Numbered from the stretch's first letter, positions 8,339 through 17,762 are shown. The stretch: 64,000 bases of DNA from an uncultured Lachnospiraceae bacterium (GCA_910577115.1 CAJTMC010000013.1:29940-93939), one strand, 5' to 3'. Translations and numbers: made by a program. The notes: generated from the letters alone by a model not told the origin.

Positions 8339-9355
8339 ATGGCAATTTTAGTTACGGGCGGAGCAGGTTTTATCGGAAGCCATACTGTGGTAGAGTTGCA
8401 GAACGCTGGATATGACGTGGTAGTGCTTGACAATCTTTCCAATGCAAGCGAGAAATCTTTACAGCGTGTGGAAAAGATTACGGGAAAGCCTGTTACCTTC
8501 TACAAGGCAGACATTCGTGACAGAGAGGCGCTCGAGGATATCTTTCAAAAGGAAAGCATTGACTCGTGCATTCACTTTGCAGGCTTGAAGGCTGTGGGAG
8601 AATCGGTGGCAAAGCCCTGGGAGTATTACAGTAACAATATTTCCGGAACGCTTACGCTCGTCGATGTGATGAGAAAGCACAATTGCAAAAACATTATTTT
8701 CTCTTCATCGGCAACGGTATATGGAGATCCGGCGTTTATTCCGATTACGGAGGAGTGCCCGAAAGGACAGTGTACCAATCCATACGGCTGGACAAAGTCG
8801 ATGCTGGAGCAGATTCTGACAGATATGCAGAAAGCAGACAACGAGTGGAATGTAATTTTACTCCGTTACTTTAACCCGATCGGTGCGCATAAGAGCGGCA
8901 CAATGGGAGAAAATCCGAACGGCATTCCGAATAACCTGATGCCGTACATTACACAGGTGGCAGTCGGAAAGCTTGAGAAGCTCGGCGTATTCGGAAATGA
9001 TTATGACACGCATGACGGTACAGGCGTGAGAGATTATATTCATGTGGTAGACCTTGCCGTTGGACATGTGAAGGCACTCAAGAAGATCGAGGAGAAGGCA
9101 GGACTTTGCATTTACAATCTTGGTACAGGCATGGGATACAGCGTGCTTGACATTGTAAAGAACTTCGAGGAAGCAACAGGCGTAAAGATTCCGTACGAAA
9201 TTAAGCCAAGACGTGCCGGCGATATCGCGATTTGCTACGCAGACGCGACGAAGGCGAAGGAAGAGCTTGGCTGGACAGCGCAGTATGGCATCAAGGATAT
9301 GTGCGCAGACAGCTGGAGGTGGCAGTCAAACAACCCGAACGGTTATGATGACTAA
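8339..9355 (+). CDS. galE: UDP-glucose 4-epimerase
   Basis: A 338-residue NAD-dependent epimerase of the extended SDR family that interconverts UDP-glucose and UDP-galactose. The Rossmann motif GGAGFIGSH is at residues 6-14; the Ser-Ser-Ala-Thr-Val-Tyr-Gly segment and the catalytic YGWTK (Tyr about 149) follow, then RYFNPIGAH and GTGVRDYIHVVDLA, typical of GalE. The ATG at 8339 has GGAGG at the right distance; a TTG at 8333 is in frame but too close. It is monocistronic and ends at a shared terminator, so it probably serves envelope sugar supply as well as galactose use. Confidence 0.96.
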   Translation: MAILVTGGAGFIGSHTVVELQNAGYDVVVLDNLSNASEKSLQRVEKITGKPVTFYKADIRDREALEDIFQKESIDSCIHFAGLKAVGESVAKPWEYYSNNISGTLTLVDVMRKHNCKNIIFSSSATVYGDPAFIPITEECPKGQCTNPYGWTKSMLEQILTDMQKADNEWNVILLRYFNPIGAHKSGTMGENPNGIPNNLMPYITQVAVGKLEKLGVFGNDYDTHDGTGVRDYIHVVDLAVGHVKALKKIEEKAGLCIYNLGTGMGYSVLDIVKNFEEATGVKIPYEIKPRRAGDIAICYADATKAKEELGWTAQYGIKDMCADSWRWQSNNPNGYDD

Positions 9356-9381
9356 GCAGTTCTAAATATTGGAGGAAAAAT

Positions 9382-9440
9382 AAAAAGACCGCATAAGCTT
9401 CTTTATTAAATAAATTCAAATAAAGAAACTATGCGGTCTT
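9382..9440. terminator. Bidirectional terminator between convergent galE and prs
   Basis: A long inverted repeat: AAGACCGCATAAG...CTTTATT pairs with AATAAAG...CTATGCGGTCTT, with A and T tracts at the two ends. It serves both convergent genes. Confidence 0.85.
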
Positions 9441-9457
9441 AAAAAATTGAATTTCTA

Positions 9458-10648
9458 TTATTTGTTCAGCTCGCCTTTCTGATACTTTTCAATAATGCTA
9501 TGTATCCTGTCAAGCGGGTTGAGCAAATCGCTGATAGAAGAATCATGATTTAGCGTATCAATGATATAGGCAATATATTTACTCATATCACAGCTGATAT
9601 ACCAAGGCTTTTCAAGCAGCTCCGGCCTTTGATAAATCAGGTTTGTGGTAAGCAGCCGGTAAATCAGCCCGTCCTCGTAAGCCTTGTCAAAGCGTTCCAG
9701 ACCGTTTGTGAAAAGGCCAAAGGTTGCAGCGACAAAAATACGGTTTACTTTCCGTTTTTTCAAATCGGAAGCAACTTCAAGGACACTCTCGCCTGACGAA
9801 ATCATATCATCAACGATAATCACGTCCTTGCCCTCGACATTGCTTCCGAGAAATTCATGCGCAACAATCGGATTTCTGCCGTTTACAATCTTTGTATAGT
9901 CGCGCCGTTTATAAAACATACCCATGTCGAGCCCCATCACATTTGCCATATAAATCGCACGACTCATACCGCCCTCGTCAGGACTGATAATCATCATATG
10001 ATCAGCGTCGATTGTAAGGTCGTCCACATTATTTAAAAGGCCCTTGATAAACTGATAAGTGGGCGATACGGTTTCAAATCCATGAAGCGGAATCGCATTT
10101 TGCACTCGAGCGTCATGTGCGTCAAAGGTGATAATATTGTCAACCCCCATGTCCACCATTTCCTGCAGTGCAAGTGCACAGTCAAGGGATTCCCTAGCAG
10201 TCCGTTTATGCTGGCGGCTCTCGTAAAGGAAGGGCATAATCACTGTAATACGTCTCGCTTTTCCGCCGACAGCAGCAATAATCCGCTTTAAATTCTGATA
10301 ATGGTCGTCAGGTGACATATGATTCTCCTGACCGCATAGCGAATAGGTCATGCTGTAATTCGTGACATCTACAATTAAATAGAGATCGTCACCGCGCACA
10401 GACTCCAAAATTTCGCCCTTCGCTTCACCTGTGCCAAAGCGCGGCACTCTCGCCTGTATAATATAGGAATCACGCTGATATCCGGCAAAGGCAAGCGAGG
10501 TTTTATGCTCATTTTTGCGCTCGGTTCGCCACCTGACAAGGTACTTGTCAACATTGTCGCCAAGCTCCTCGCACCCCTTAAGGGGAATGATTCCTAAGGA
10601 TCCTACAGGAATCGAATTTAAGTTTCTTTTTTCCTCACGAACAGACAT
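9458..10648 (-). CDS. prs: Ribose-phosphate pyrophosphokinase (long Lachnospiraceae form)
   Basis: A 396-residue protein of the PRPP synthetase family, which makes PRPP from ribose 5-phosphate and ATP for nucleotide, His and Trp synthesis. It is about 80 residues longer than the classical enzyme. Recognisable parts are RKDG-like catalytic loop equivalents, ITFDAHDARVQNAIP, SPDEGGMSRA and the PRPP loop VDDMISSGES, which departs from the usual DDxIDTGGT. The start at 10648 follows GAGGA. It begins 18 bases after dnaI ends, so the two are probably one transcript. The divergent loop leaves some doubt about substrate. Confidence 0.85.
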   Translation of the reverse strand: MSVREEKRNLNSIPVGSLGIIPLKGCEELGDNVDKYLVRWRTERKNEHKTSLAFAGYQRDSYIIQARVPRFGTGEAKGEILESVRGDDLYLIVDVTNYSMTYSLCGQENHMSPDDHYQNLKRIIAAVGGKARRITVIMPFLYESRQHKRTARESLDCALALQEMVDMGVDNIITFDAHDARVQNAIPLHGFETVSPTYQFIKGLLNNVDDLTIDADHMMIISPDEGGMSRAIYMANVMGLDMGMFYKRRDYTKIVNGRNPIVAHEFLGSNVEGKDVIIVDDMISSGESVLEVASDLKKRKVNRIFVAATFGLFTNGLERFDKAYEDGLIYRLLTTNLIYQRPELLEKPWYISCDMSKYIAYIIDTLNHDSSISDLLNPLDRIHSIIEKYQKGELNK

Positions 10649-10666
10649 TGGAAATATCCTCACTTT

Positions 10667-11656
10667 CTAGTTGTTGAAGCTTTTGCTTTTGGAAGCAGCC
10701 GCTGTTTTCTTCTTCATGCGTATATCGGAGCCAGTTAGTTTACATACAGTATAATTGCTTGTGATGCGGGAAAATATTCGGTCTGAATACCGGTCTCTTA
10801 ACTCTCCCAATGAAAGATTTGTTGTAATAATCGTTGCCTTTTTCCGCATATGCCTGTTATTCAGACAGGAGAAAAGACGGGAGGAAACAAACGCGTTTGT
10901 AAGCTCTGTTCCTAAATCATCAATAATCAGCAGATCACACTCATAAATATCCTCTGATATGCCGGACAGCGCTTCTATGCTGTCTTTGTCAAAGGTACTC
11001 TTTGACAAGGTGTCAAAAAGCTGTGATGCGCTAAAATAAATCACGAGATTTCCCAAATCCATTAATTCTTTTGCGACACAACAGGATAAAAAAGATTTCC
11101 CCGTTCCTACTGTACCATAAAAAAAGAGATTTCGGTAGTCTAAATGGAAAGTTTCCACAAAATTTTGGCATATTTGTACAGCTTTTGTAAATTTTTCAAG
11201 TTCATCACCGACATAATAGTCATAGGACAAAAATTCAAAATTTTCGGTTTTCAGCATGGTTCGAATGTGTGACTGTTCATAGATTAATTCCACTTCCGCG
11301 GCGCGGAAACAGTTGCATTTTTGTCCATTTATATAACCTGTGTCCTGACATTTTTCACATGCATATGTCGGCGTAAGGAAATCCGGCGGAAACCCGTTTT
11401 CACGCAGCAAGAAAGCCTTCCTTTCGGAGAGCTCTCTTAAATTTTTCTTTAATTCCTCCAAAGCGCTGTGTTCGCCGCCAAGAAGCCTGCGCCCATGCGC
11501 AATGGAAATCGAGGCGGTTTGTCTGTCCAATTCCTCATAGGAAGGAATTTGGGAATAAACCTTTTGGGTGTTTTCCTCCAAGCGGTACCTTGCCGCACGC
11601 TGTTTTTCTTCATAGGAACGCATAATGGCGTCGTACTGACTGTTTGTAAGTGGCAT
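10667..11656 (-). CDS. dnaI: Primosomal helicase loader, DnaC/DnaI-type AAA+ ATPase
   Basis: A 329-residue protein that would load the replicative helicase. Residues 1-90 are helical, then a four-Cys zinc-binding segment (CEKCQDTGYINGQKCNC, about 99-115), and an IstB/DnaC-type ATPase domain with Walker A GTVGTGKS (about 180) and Walker B LLIIDDLGTE. The zinc segment is typical of clostridial loaders. A GAGG ribosome site precedes ATG 11656. It lies between dnaD and prs on the same strand with a 59-base upstream gap, consistent with a primosome operon. Confidence 0.9.
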   Translation of the reverse strand: MPLTNSQYDAIMRSYEEKQRAARYRLEENTQKVYSQIPSYEELDRQTASISIAHGRRLLGGEHSALEELKKNLRELSERKAFLLRENGFPPDFLTPTYACEKCQDTGYINGQKCNCFRAAEVELIYEQSHIRTMLKTENFEFLSYDYYVGDELEKFTKAVQICQNFVETFHLDYRNLFFYGTVGTGKSFLSCCVAKELMDLGNLVIYFSASQLFDTLSKSTFDKDSIEALSGISEDIYECDLLIIDDLGTELTNAFVSSRLFSCLNNRHMRKKATIITTNLSLGELRDRYSDRIFSRITSNYTVCKLTGSDIRMKKKTAAASKSKSFNN

Positions 11657-11715
11657 TTTAAACCTCGTTTCGTTGTTGCAGATAATTGCAAATAATCGGT
11701 TTATCCGGCTGTTCC

Positions 11716-12855
11716 TTAATTGCTGAGTATATTTTGCTCTAACTGGTCAAAGTCATAGGTGTTCTGCGTAAAATTATTGAAGCCGTTTTTTATGACACGC
11801 GTGTCACTTTTTTGCGCACGTTTTCTGTTTTCAGACTGCTTTTTAAAGGAACTGTCCGCCGCTTCAATATCCGCTTTGCGCTGCACGCCTGCCTGATACC
11901 ATTTGCTTAAGATACCATCAGCGTAAGCAAAGCGATGCGTGTCCGTATTCATTACAGTCTTGTCACATGCTTCCTGAATGACATCAAGCAAAAAACCGTA
12001 TTCTTTTGTCCACTTGTTAATATATTCAAGCTCCTTTGGCGCCGGATTGGCTGTTTTTCCCAAAGACTTCATAATGGTATATACAATCTTGTCATATTTG
12101 CGCAAAGCGCTCTGCGCGTCTTTTGCAGATGTAATTCCCTGCTCGTGCCATGAAAGCGCCACTTTCTCGATATACCGAAAATCCTTCTTGCCACGCTCTA
12201 CGCAGTGCTGGAGCAGATAATCAATCAGATCGGAAGAAAAGTGAAGCTGGTCATAAAGGAAGAGGATGGTCTGCATATCGGAATGCGAGAGCTGTCTTCC
12301 CATATATTGCTCAGCAACCATTAAAAGCTGCTCAATATCCTCATTGCTCTGAAATGCTTTCAGCTCGTCGAGCGAGTATTCATGACGGTCACTGTCACGA
12401 CGATTTCCGCCGTAACGGCTGTTTTGGCTTGCGGCGGAGGCCGTCTTTGCGGCAGACTGTTTTGCCGCCTGCGCAGTCAGACCTGTATTCATGGAAGCCG
12501 GACGGATAAAGGACAAAACCGGCGTGATACGCGCAGTTGTGCGGGGCGCTTCATATGTATTGTCAAGTGAGAGCACTTTGATTCCTGTCAGGTTTTGTGC
12601 CGCATCAAAATCAAGCGCTAAAAGCTGTCTGGATTCCCAGTACATCAACGCTCGAAGGACATCTTTTTCCGTATAATTAAACTTGTCCGCAATGTCCGAA
12701 ACGCTTGTCGGGAGATTGGCGTCCATCATACGGATTAAAAAAAGATAGATTTTGAGCTGGGCATCATTTGCATCTGCCATGTACTCGTCAATAAAAAGAT
12801 TGGATACGGCTGTCTGCTCCTTTGCAGCAGTGCGATAGATGTTGATGCGATTCAT
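11716..12855 (-). CDS. dnaD: DnaD/DnaB-type primosome protein
   Basis: A 379-residue protein. The N-terminal winged-helix part (about 15-100) includes LFIDEYMADANDAQLKIYL. A linker rich in Ala, Arg and Ser follows at 110-150, and DnaD C-terminal (DDBH2-like) domains occupy about 160-330, with EKVALSWHEQGI and YADGILSKWY, the family's YxxxIxxxW signature. It ends in a basic tail. Such proteins recruit the helicase loader at replication origins and restart sites, and the loader gene is next downstream. Upstream is a cluster of DnaA-box-like sequences. Confidence 0.9.
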   Translation of the reverse strand: MNRINIYRTAAKEQTAVSNLFIDEYMADANDAQLKIYLFLIRMMDANLPTSVSDIADKFNYTEKDVLRALMYWESRQLLALDFDAAQNLTGIKVLSLDNTYEAPRTTARITPVLSFIRPASMNTGLTAQAAKQSAAKTASAASQNSRYGGNRRDSDRHEYSLDELKAFQSNEDIEQLLMVAEQYMGRQLSHSDMQTILFLYDQLHFSSDLIDYLLQHCVERGKKDFRYIEKVALSWHEQGITSAKDAQSALRKYDKIVYTIMKSLGKTANPAPKELEYINKWTKEYGFLLDVIQEACDKTVMNTDTHRFAYADGILSKWYQAGVQRKADIEAADSSFKKQSENRKRAQKSDTRVIKNGFNNFTQNTYDFDQLEQNILSN

Positions 12856-12975
12856 AGTTATGGCTTGCTCCTTTCAAGGTCTGTAATGTAAGGTAAATGT
12901 ATTGTAGCATACCTGTCCAAAAAAGCAAGCCTCCGCCCCTTAAGAAGGCTTGTGAATCGGGGACTTTGGGGTGTT

Positions 12976-13144
12976 TGTGGAAAGTGTGGAAAGTGTGGAA
13001 AAAGGTGGTGGATTTTTCGGCAGTCCATGCAAGGGTTCACTTTAAGACGTAAAATACGCCTGCGTGGATTGTGGATGAAAACAAAAACTATCCACACCCT
13101 TTTTGGCAAAAAAACGCCCCAAAAAATGTGGATAGTGTGGATAA
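12976..13144. promoter_or_regulatory. Cluster of DnaA-box-like 9-mers
   Basis: Seven sites resemble TGTGGATAA, the complement of TTATCCACA: TGTGGAAAG at 12976 and 12985, TGTGGAAAA at 12994, TGTGGATGA at 13070, TGTGGATAG on the opposite strand at 13088-13096, TGTGGATAG at 13127 and a perfect TGTGGATAA at 13136-13144. The first three and the last two are in exact 9-bp tandem. The cluster ends at the murC stop codon and lies upstream of dnaD. Confidence 0.6.
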
Positions 13145-14521
13145 TTAATTTCCAAGCAGGTTTTCACCGATTTTTACGACATCTCCCGCACCCATAGTTA
13201 TCAACAAATCGCCGTTGATACAATTTTTTAATAAAAAATTTTCAATCTCGTCAAACGTTGAAAAATAATAGCATTCTACACCAAGCTTCTCAAGCTCTGC
13301 CAGCAAATCCTTTGAGGAAATGCCGATTGTATTTTTTTCGCGCGCCGCGTAAATGTCTGTGAGCACAACCTTGTCGGCAAGCGAGAGCGCTTCGGCAAAA
13401 TCATGCAAAAATGCCTTGGTTCGCGTGTAAGTGTGCGGCTGGAATACGCACCAAAGCGTTTTGTGCGGATAATTTGCGGCAGCTTTTAGCGTAGCCCTGA
13501 TTTCCGTAGGGTGATGTGCATAATCATCGAGGATTGTCACGCCGCAGACTTCACCCTTGTGCTCGAACCGTCTGTCCGTACCGGAAAAAGCAGCGAGGGC
13601 GTTAAGCACCAGTTCAGAATCAATCCCAAGGAGATCCGTCAGGGCGATAACGGAAAGCGAGTTTAAAATATTATGTTCACCGACAACGCCAAGCGTCACG
13701 CGCCCGCAGTCTGTTCCGTTTTTTAAAAGCGTGTAGGAGCCGCAGCCAAGCGCGTCATAAGATACGTCGGTGTAGCCATAATCCGCGCTGCCATTGCCAA
13801 AGGTGATGATTTTGCAGTCCAATCCGTTGGTAAGTTCTTCCAGGTTTTCAATGCCGTTATTTATAATAAGAAAGCCGTCGTTTGGAAGAATCTGCGCAAA
13901 TTTCCGGAAAGAATTGCGGATATCATTGATATCCTTGAAGAAATCCATATGGTCTTCTTCGATATTCAGGATAATGCCAATCCGCGGGAAAAAGCTTAAA
14001 AAGGAGTTTGTGTATTCACATGCTTCCGTAACAAAATATTCGGATTTTCCCACGCGGATATTTCCGCCAATGGATTTGAGAATTCCGCCAATGGATAAGG
14101 TTGGGTCTGTGTCGGCAGCGAGCAGGACTTCCGAAATCATGGAGGTAGTTGTTGTCTTTCCATGTGTGCCGCTGACGGCAATCGGCGTTTTGTAGTTTTT
14201 CATAATCTGTCCAAGTAATTCCGCGCGTGTTATCATGGATATTTTTTTTACTTCCGCCGCTGCAAATTCCGGATTATCTTTTGCAATTGCTGCAGTATAT
14301 ACCACTAAGTCGATATCGTCTGTGATGTTGCTTGCCATCTGCGGGTAATTGATTTTTGCCCCTTTCGCGGCAAGATGCTGTGTGAGCGGTGATTTTTTTG
14401 CGTCGGAACCCGTTACGGTAAATCCGGCATCGATTAGGATTTGGGCAAGTCCGGACATGCTAATGCCGCCGATGCCGATAAAGTGTACGTGGATTGGCTT
14501 GTCAAAATTTATCTGATACAT
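13145..14521 (-). CDS. murC: UDP-N-acetylmuramate--L-alanine ligase
   Basis: A 458-residue Mur ligase that adds L-Ala to UDP-MurNAc, the first amino acid of the peptidoglycan stem. It shows the N-terminal nucleotide site FIGIGGISMSGLA, the ATP loop GTHGKTTTTS (about residue 110), EACEYTNSF, and C-terminal DDYAHHPTEI with YTRTK. ATG 14521 (MYQINF) has GGAAG ten bases upstream; an in-frame ATG seven codons earlier also has a plausible site, so the start is not certain. It is transcribed toward dnaD but separated by 289 bases holding the DnaA-like cluster. Confidence 0.95.
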   Translation of the reverse strand: MYQINFDKPIHVHFIGIGGISMSGLAQILIDAGFTVTGSDAKKSPLTQHLAAKGAKINYPQMASNITDDIDLVVYTAAIAKDNPEFAAAEVKKISMITRAELLGQIMKNYKTPIAVSGTHGKTTTTSMISEVLLAADTDPTLSIGGILKSIGGNIRVGKSEYFVTEACEYTNSFLSFFPRIGIILNIEEDHMDFFKDINDIRNSFRKFAQILPNDGFLIINNGIENLEELTNGLDCKIITFGNGSADYGYTDVSYDALGCGSYTLLKNGTDCGRVTLGVVGEHNILNSLSVIALTDLLGIDSELVLNALAAFSGTDRRFEHKGEVCGVTILDDYAHHPTEIRATLKAAANYPHKTLWCVFQPHTYTRTKAFLHDFAEALSLADKVVLTDIYAAREKNTIGISSKDLLAELEKLGVECYYFSTFDEIENFLLKNCINGDLLITMGAGDVVKIGENLLGN

Positions 14522-14709
14522 GAAATTATTTCTTCCTTTCATATTTTAATTCCTTATTAATATACATCATACACCTCAAACGGTGACTTTTCCATAGAAA
14601 AATGAATTGATAGACACAATCTGTAAAATGAATAAAATTTCAGATAACGGTTTATACTTTCACACTGCAATCTGATAAAAAATATATAGTTAAAATAATC
14701 ACAAACGGG

Positions 14710-14738
14710 TTCCATTTGTGGAAATTGTATGTTATAAT
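14710..14738 (+). promoter_or_regulatory. Probable glgCD promoter
   Basis: TTCCAT at 14710-14715, 17 bases, then TATAAT at 14733-14738. The gap 14522-14869 between the divergent murC and glgC holds this promoter and otherwise only AT-rich DNA; I see no gene or riboswitch there. Confidence 0.45.
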
Positions 14739-14869
14739 ATATTCACTGGTCTTCTTTTAAGTGAAAACTACTATAAATTAGACCATATAAAGTTTGAGGT
14801 GTGGAATTATCCGACGAAACTTTACAAAACAGGAAGCGCATCGGATAATTATCAGAATGGGGTGACAAC

Positions 14870-16138
14870 ATGATTAAAAAAGAAATGATTGCCATGCTTC
14901 TTGCAGGTGGACAGGGCTCAAGACTGGGAGTGCTGACATCAAAAATGGCAAAACCGGCGGTTGCCTTTGGCGGCAAGTACAGAATTATTGATTTTCCCCT
15001 GAGCAACTGTATCAATTCCGGTATTGACACAGTCGGAGTGCTTACGCAGTATCAGCCGTTGAAGCTGAATACACACATTGGAATCGGAATTCCCTGGGAT
15101 TTGGACAGGAATATCGGTGGTGTGACGGTTCTTCCTCCGTACGAAAAGAGCGGAGAGAGTGAGTGGTACACAGGTACCGCCAATGCAATTTTTCAGAATC
15201 TGGAGTACATGGAGAGCTTTCATCCGGACTATGTGCTGATTCTCTCAGGCGATCATATTTATAAAATGGATTATGAGGTAATGCTCGACTTCCATAAGGA
15301 GAACGGCTCGGAGGTCACGATTGCATCTATGCCTGTGCCGATTGAGGAGGCAAAGCGTTTTGGCATTGTAATTACGGACGAGAATAAAAAAATTATTGAG
15401 TTTGAGGAGAAGCCCGAGAATCCGCGCAGCAATCTGGCTTCTATGGGAATTTATATATTTAATTGGAAAACGCTCAAGGAGGCGCTGATTGCGAAAGCAG
15501 ACCAGCCGGCGCTTGACTTTGGCAAGCATATCATACCGTACTGCCATGAAAAAGGCAGCCCGATGTATTCGTATGAATTCAACGGTTATTGGAAGGACGT
15601 GGGAACGTTAAGCTCTTACTGGGAGGCAAACATGGAGCTGATCGACATTGTTCCCGAGTTTAACCTTTATGAGGAATATTGGAAGATTTACACGAAGAGC
15701 GAGGCGCTTCCGCCACAGTATATTTCCGATCAGAGCGTGATTGAGCGCTGCATAATCGGGGAAGGCTCCGAGATTTACGGAAAGGTGTATAATTCTGTTA
15801 TCGGCTGCGGTGTCATTATTGGCGAGGGTACAGTGGTGCGCGATTCGATTATTATGAATCAGACGGAAATCGGAAGCGGATGCGTGATTGAGAAGGCGAT
15901 TATTGACGAGTTTACAAAGATTGGTGATAACACACAGCTTGGCACAATTTCCGGAAAGGAGAACGACACAAGACCGGATATTTACAACAGCGGGCTTGTA
16001 ACAATCGGTGAAAAGACTATCGTTCCCGCAAATGTCAAGGTCGGAAAAAATGCGGTTGTTTTTGGAGAGACGGTTGCCGGTGATTATGAGAATGGTGTAT
16101 TGGACAGCGGTAAGACATTGATAAAGGTGGGGGAATAA
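14870..16138 (+). CDS. glgC: Glucose-1-phosphate adenylyltransferase, catalytic subunit
   Basis: A 422-residue enzyme making ADP-glucose for glycogen synthesis. The nucleotidyltransferase domain has LAGGQGSRLGVLT, KPAVAFGGKYRIIDFPLSN, SGDHIYKMDY and FEEKPENP; the C-terminal third is a left-handed beta-helix with repeated I/V hexapeptides (IIGEGSEIYG, VIGCGVIIGEG). The full GxGxRL loop and the Asp of SGDH indicate an active subunit, in contrast to GlgD. It has a GGGGTGA ribosome site and is followed directly by glgD. Confidence 0.96.
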   Translation: MIKKEMIAMLLAGGQGSRLGVLTSKMAKPAVAFGGKYRIIDFPLSNCINSGIDTVGVLTQYQPLKLNTHIGIGIPWDLDRNIGGVTVLPPYEKSGESEWYTGTANAIFQNLEYMESFHPDYVLILSGDHIYKMDYEVMLDFHKENGSEVTIASMPVPIEEAKRFGIVITDENKKIIEFEEKPENPRSNLASMGIYIFNWKTLKEALIAKADQPALDFGKHIIPYCHEKGSPMYSYEFNGYWKDVGTLSSYWEANMELIDIVPEFNLYEEYWKIYTKSEALPPQYISDQSVIERCIIGEGSEIYGKVYNSVIGCGVIIGEGTVVRDSIIMNQTEIGSGCVIEKAIIDEFTKIGDNTQLGTISGKENDTRPDIYNSGLVTIGEKTIVPANVKVGKNAVVFGETVAGDYENGVLDSGKTLIKVGE

Positions 16139-16139
16139 T

Positions 16140-17258
16140 ATGAGAGCATTAGGAATCGTATTAGCAGGCGGAAACAGCAGAAGGATGGGAGAGCTTTCTT
16201 ATAAGAGAGCGATTTCAGCCATGCCAATCGCAGGTAGTTATAGAAGTATTGATTTTGTATTGAGTAATATGTCAAACTCCCATATTCAGAAGGTCGCAGT
16301 CATTACACAGTATAATTCGCGCAGCCTTCATGAGCACTTAAGCTCTTCAAAGTGGTGGGATTTCGGACGAAAGCAGGGAGGGCTTTATACCTTCACGCCG
16401 ACTGTGACGCCTGACAACAGCAACTGGTATCAGGGTACGGCGGACAGTATTTATCAAAATCTCTTATTTTTAAAGAGAAGTCATGAACCATATGTGGTCA
16501 TTGCGACCGGCGATTGTGTATACAAAATGGACTTTAACAAGGTTTTGGAATATCATATTGCAAAGAAGGCGGACATTACCGTAGTGGTAAAGGAGATGCC
16601 AAGCGATGCAAATGTGGACAGGTACGGCGTTGTCCGGATGAATGACGACGGACGCATTGAGGAATATGAGGAGAAGCCTGTGGTGGCAAAGTCAAAGACG
16701 GTATCCTGCGGGATTTATGTCATCAGAAGGCGGCAGTTAATTGAGCTGATTGAGAAGAGTGCGGAAGAGGGAAGACATGATCTGGTTCAGGACATTCTCA
16801 TACGTTATAAAGATTTAAAACGAATTTACGGATATAAAATTGAAACCTACTGGAGAAATATTGCAACTGTGGAGGATTACTACGGCACGAATATGGACTT
16901 CTTAAAGAAGGACATCAGAGACTATTTCTTCAAGCAGTATCCGGACATTTATTCCAAGGTGGACGATTTGCCGCCTGCAAAATACAATCCGGGTGCACAG
17001 GTAAAAAACAGTCTGATTTCGAGTGGCTGCATTATCAATGGAACCGTCGAAAGTTCGATTTTGTTCAAGGAAGTTTTCGTCGGCAATAACTGTACTATTA
17101 AAAACTCCATCATTTTAAATGATGTGTATCTTGGCGATAACACCCACATTGAAAACTGTATTGTAGAGAGCCGCGATACAATTAGAGCAAACTCTCACCA
17201 TGTTGGCGAGACCGGAATCAAAGTTGTGGTCGAAAAAAACGAGAGATATGTTCTGTAG
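16140..17258 (+). CDS. glgD: Glucose-1-phosphate adenylyltransferase, GlgD subunit
   Basis: A 372-residue paralogue of GlgC starting one base after glgC ends. It keeps the nucleotidyltransferase fold (LAGGNSRRMGELSYKRA, ATGDCVYKMDF, YEEKPVV) and a shorter beta-helix, but the GxGxRL loop is altered, as is usual for GlgD, the regulatory partner of GlgC in Firmicutes. Together they form the ADP-glucose pyrophosphorylase. Glycogen synthase and phosphorylase genes are not nearby. Confidence 0.93.
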   Translation: MRALGIVLAGGNSRRMGELSYKRAISAMPIAGSYRSIDFVLSNMSNSHIQKVAVITQYNSRSLHEHLSSSKWWDFGRKQGGLYTFTPTVTPDNSNWYQGTADSIYQNLLFLKRSHEPYVVIATGDCVYKMDFNKVLEYHIAKKADITVVVKEMPSDANVDRYGVVRMNDDGRIEEYEEKPVVAKSKTVSCGIYVIRRRQLIELIEKSAEEGRHDLVQDILIRYKDLKRIYGYKIETYWRNIATVEDYYGTNMDFLKKDIRDYFFKQYPDIYSKVDDLPPAKYNPGAQVKNSLISSGCIINGTVESSILFKEVFVGNNCTIKNSIILNDVYLGDNTHIENCIVESRDTIRANSHHVGETGIKVVVEKNERYVL

Positions 17259-17315
17259 CAGTAGAGCCTGCACATAAAAAATTAGGAGAACGATTTGTAA
17301 AAGGGGGACAAAAGA

Positions 17316-17597
17316 ATGAGAATAACAGACGTTCGCGTTCGTAAAATCACGAAAGAGGGAAAGATGAAAGCGGTAGTGTCCATCACGCTCGATGATGAAT
17401 TTGTAGTTCATGATATCAAGGTAATCGAGGGTGAAAAGGGGCTTTTCATTGCGATGCCAAGCAAGAAATCTGCTGACGGCGAATACAGAGACATCGCGCA
17501 TCCCATTAACTCAAGCACGAGAGATACCATTCAGAAGACAATCCTTGAGAGCTATGAAAAGGCACTTTTAGAGCCTGATGAGGAACCGGTAGTTTAA
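17316..17597 (+). CDS. spoVG: Septation/regulatory protein SpoVG
   Basis: A 93-residue SpoVG family protein, beginning MRITDVRVRKITKEGKMKA and containing FVVHDIKVIEG and FIAMPSKK, which covers the whole family domain. SpoVG is a small nucleic-acid-binding regulator affecting sporulation, division and envelope genes. A GGGGG ribosome site precedes it. It lies 57 bases after glgD and ends in a clear terminator, so it may be read with the glycogen genes. Confidence 0.95.
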   Translation: MRITDVRVRKITKEGKMKAVVSITLDDEFVVHDIKVIEGEKGLFIAMPSKKSADGEYRDIAHPINSSTRDTIQKTILESYEKALLEPDEEPVV

Positions 17598-17626
17598 AAA
17601 ATAATTTGACAAAATAGATGTGGGTA

Positions 17627-17655
17627 AAAGGACATCCGTTTAGCGGATGTCCTTT
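17627..17655 (+). terminator. spoVG terminator
   Basis: A 12-bp perfect stem AAAGGACATCCG/CGGATGTCCTTT around TTTAG. Confidence 0.8.
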
Positions 17656-17659
17656 GTAA

Positions 17660-17688
17660 TTGACGCGGTATTTATTTTGTGATAATCT
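17660..17688 (+). promoter_or_regulatory. Promoter for the VTC-DUF4956-CotH operon
   Basis: TTGACG at 17660-17665, 17-base spacer, TAATCT at 17683-17688, starting 5 bases after the spoVG terminator. Confidence 0.5.
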
Positions 17689-17762
17689 TATACGTTGGGA
17701 ATGTTTTGTTTTGGCCAGTGATGTCATGCAGAGCGTGGCTTGCAGGCAGGGAAAGGAAAAAG

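Noticed and set aside
12976..13144. DnaA-box cluster as the chromosomal origin
   Set aside because: There is no dnaA, dnaN, recF or rpmH nearby and no AT-rich unwinding element; a regulatory or titration site is more likely.
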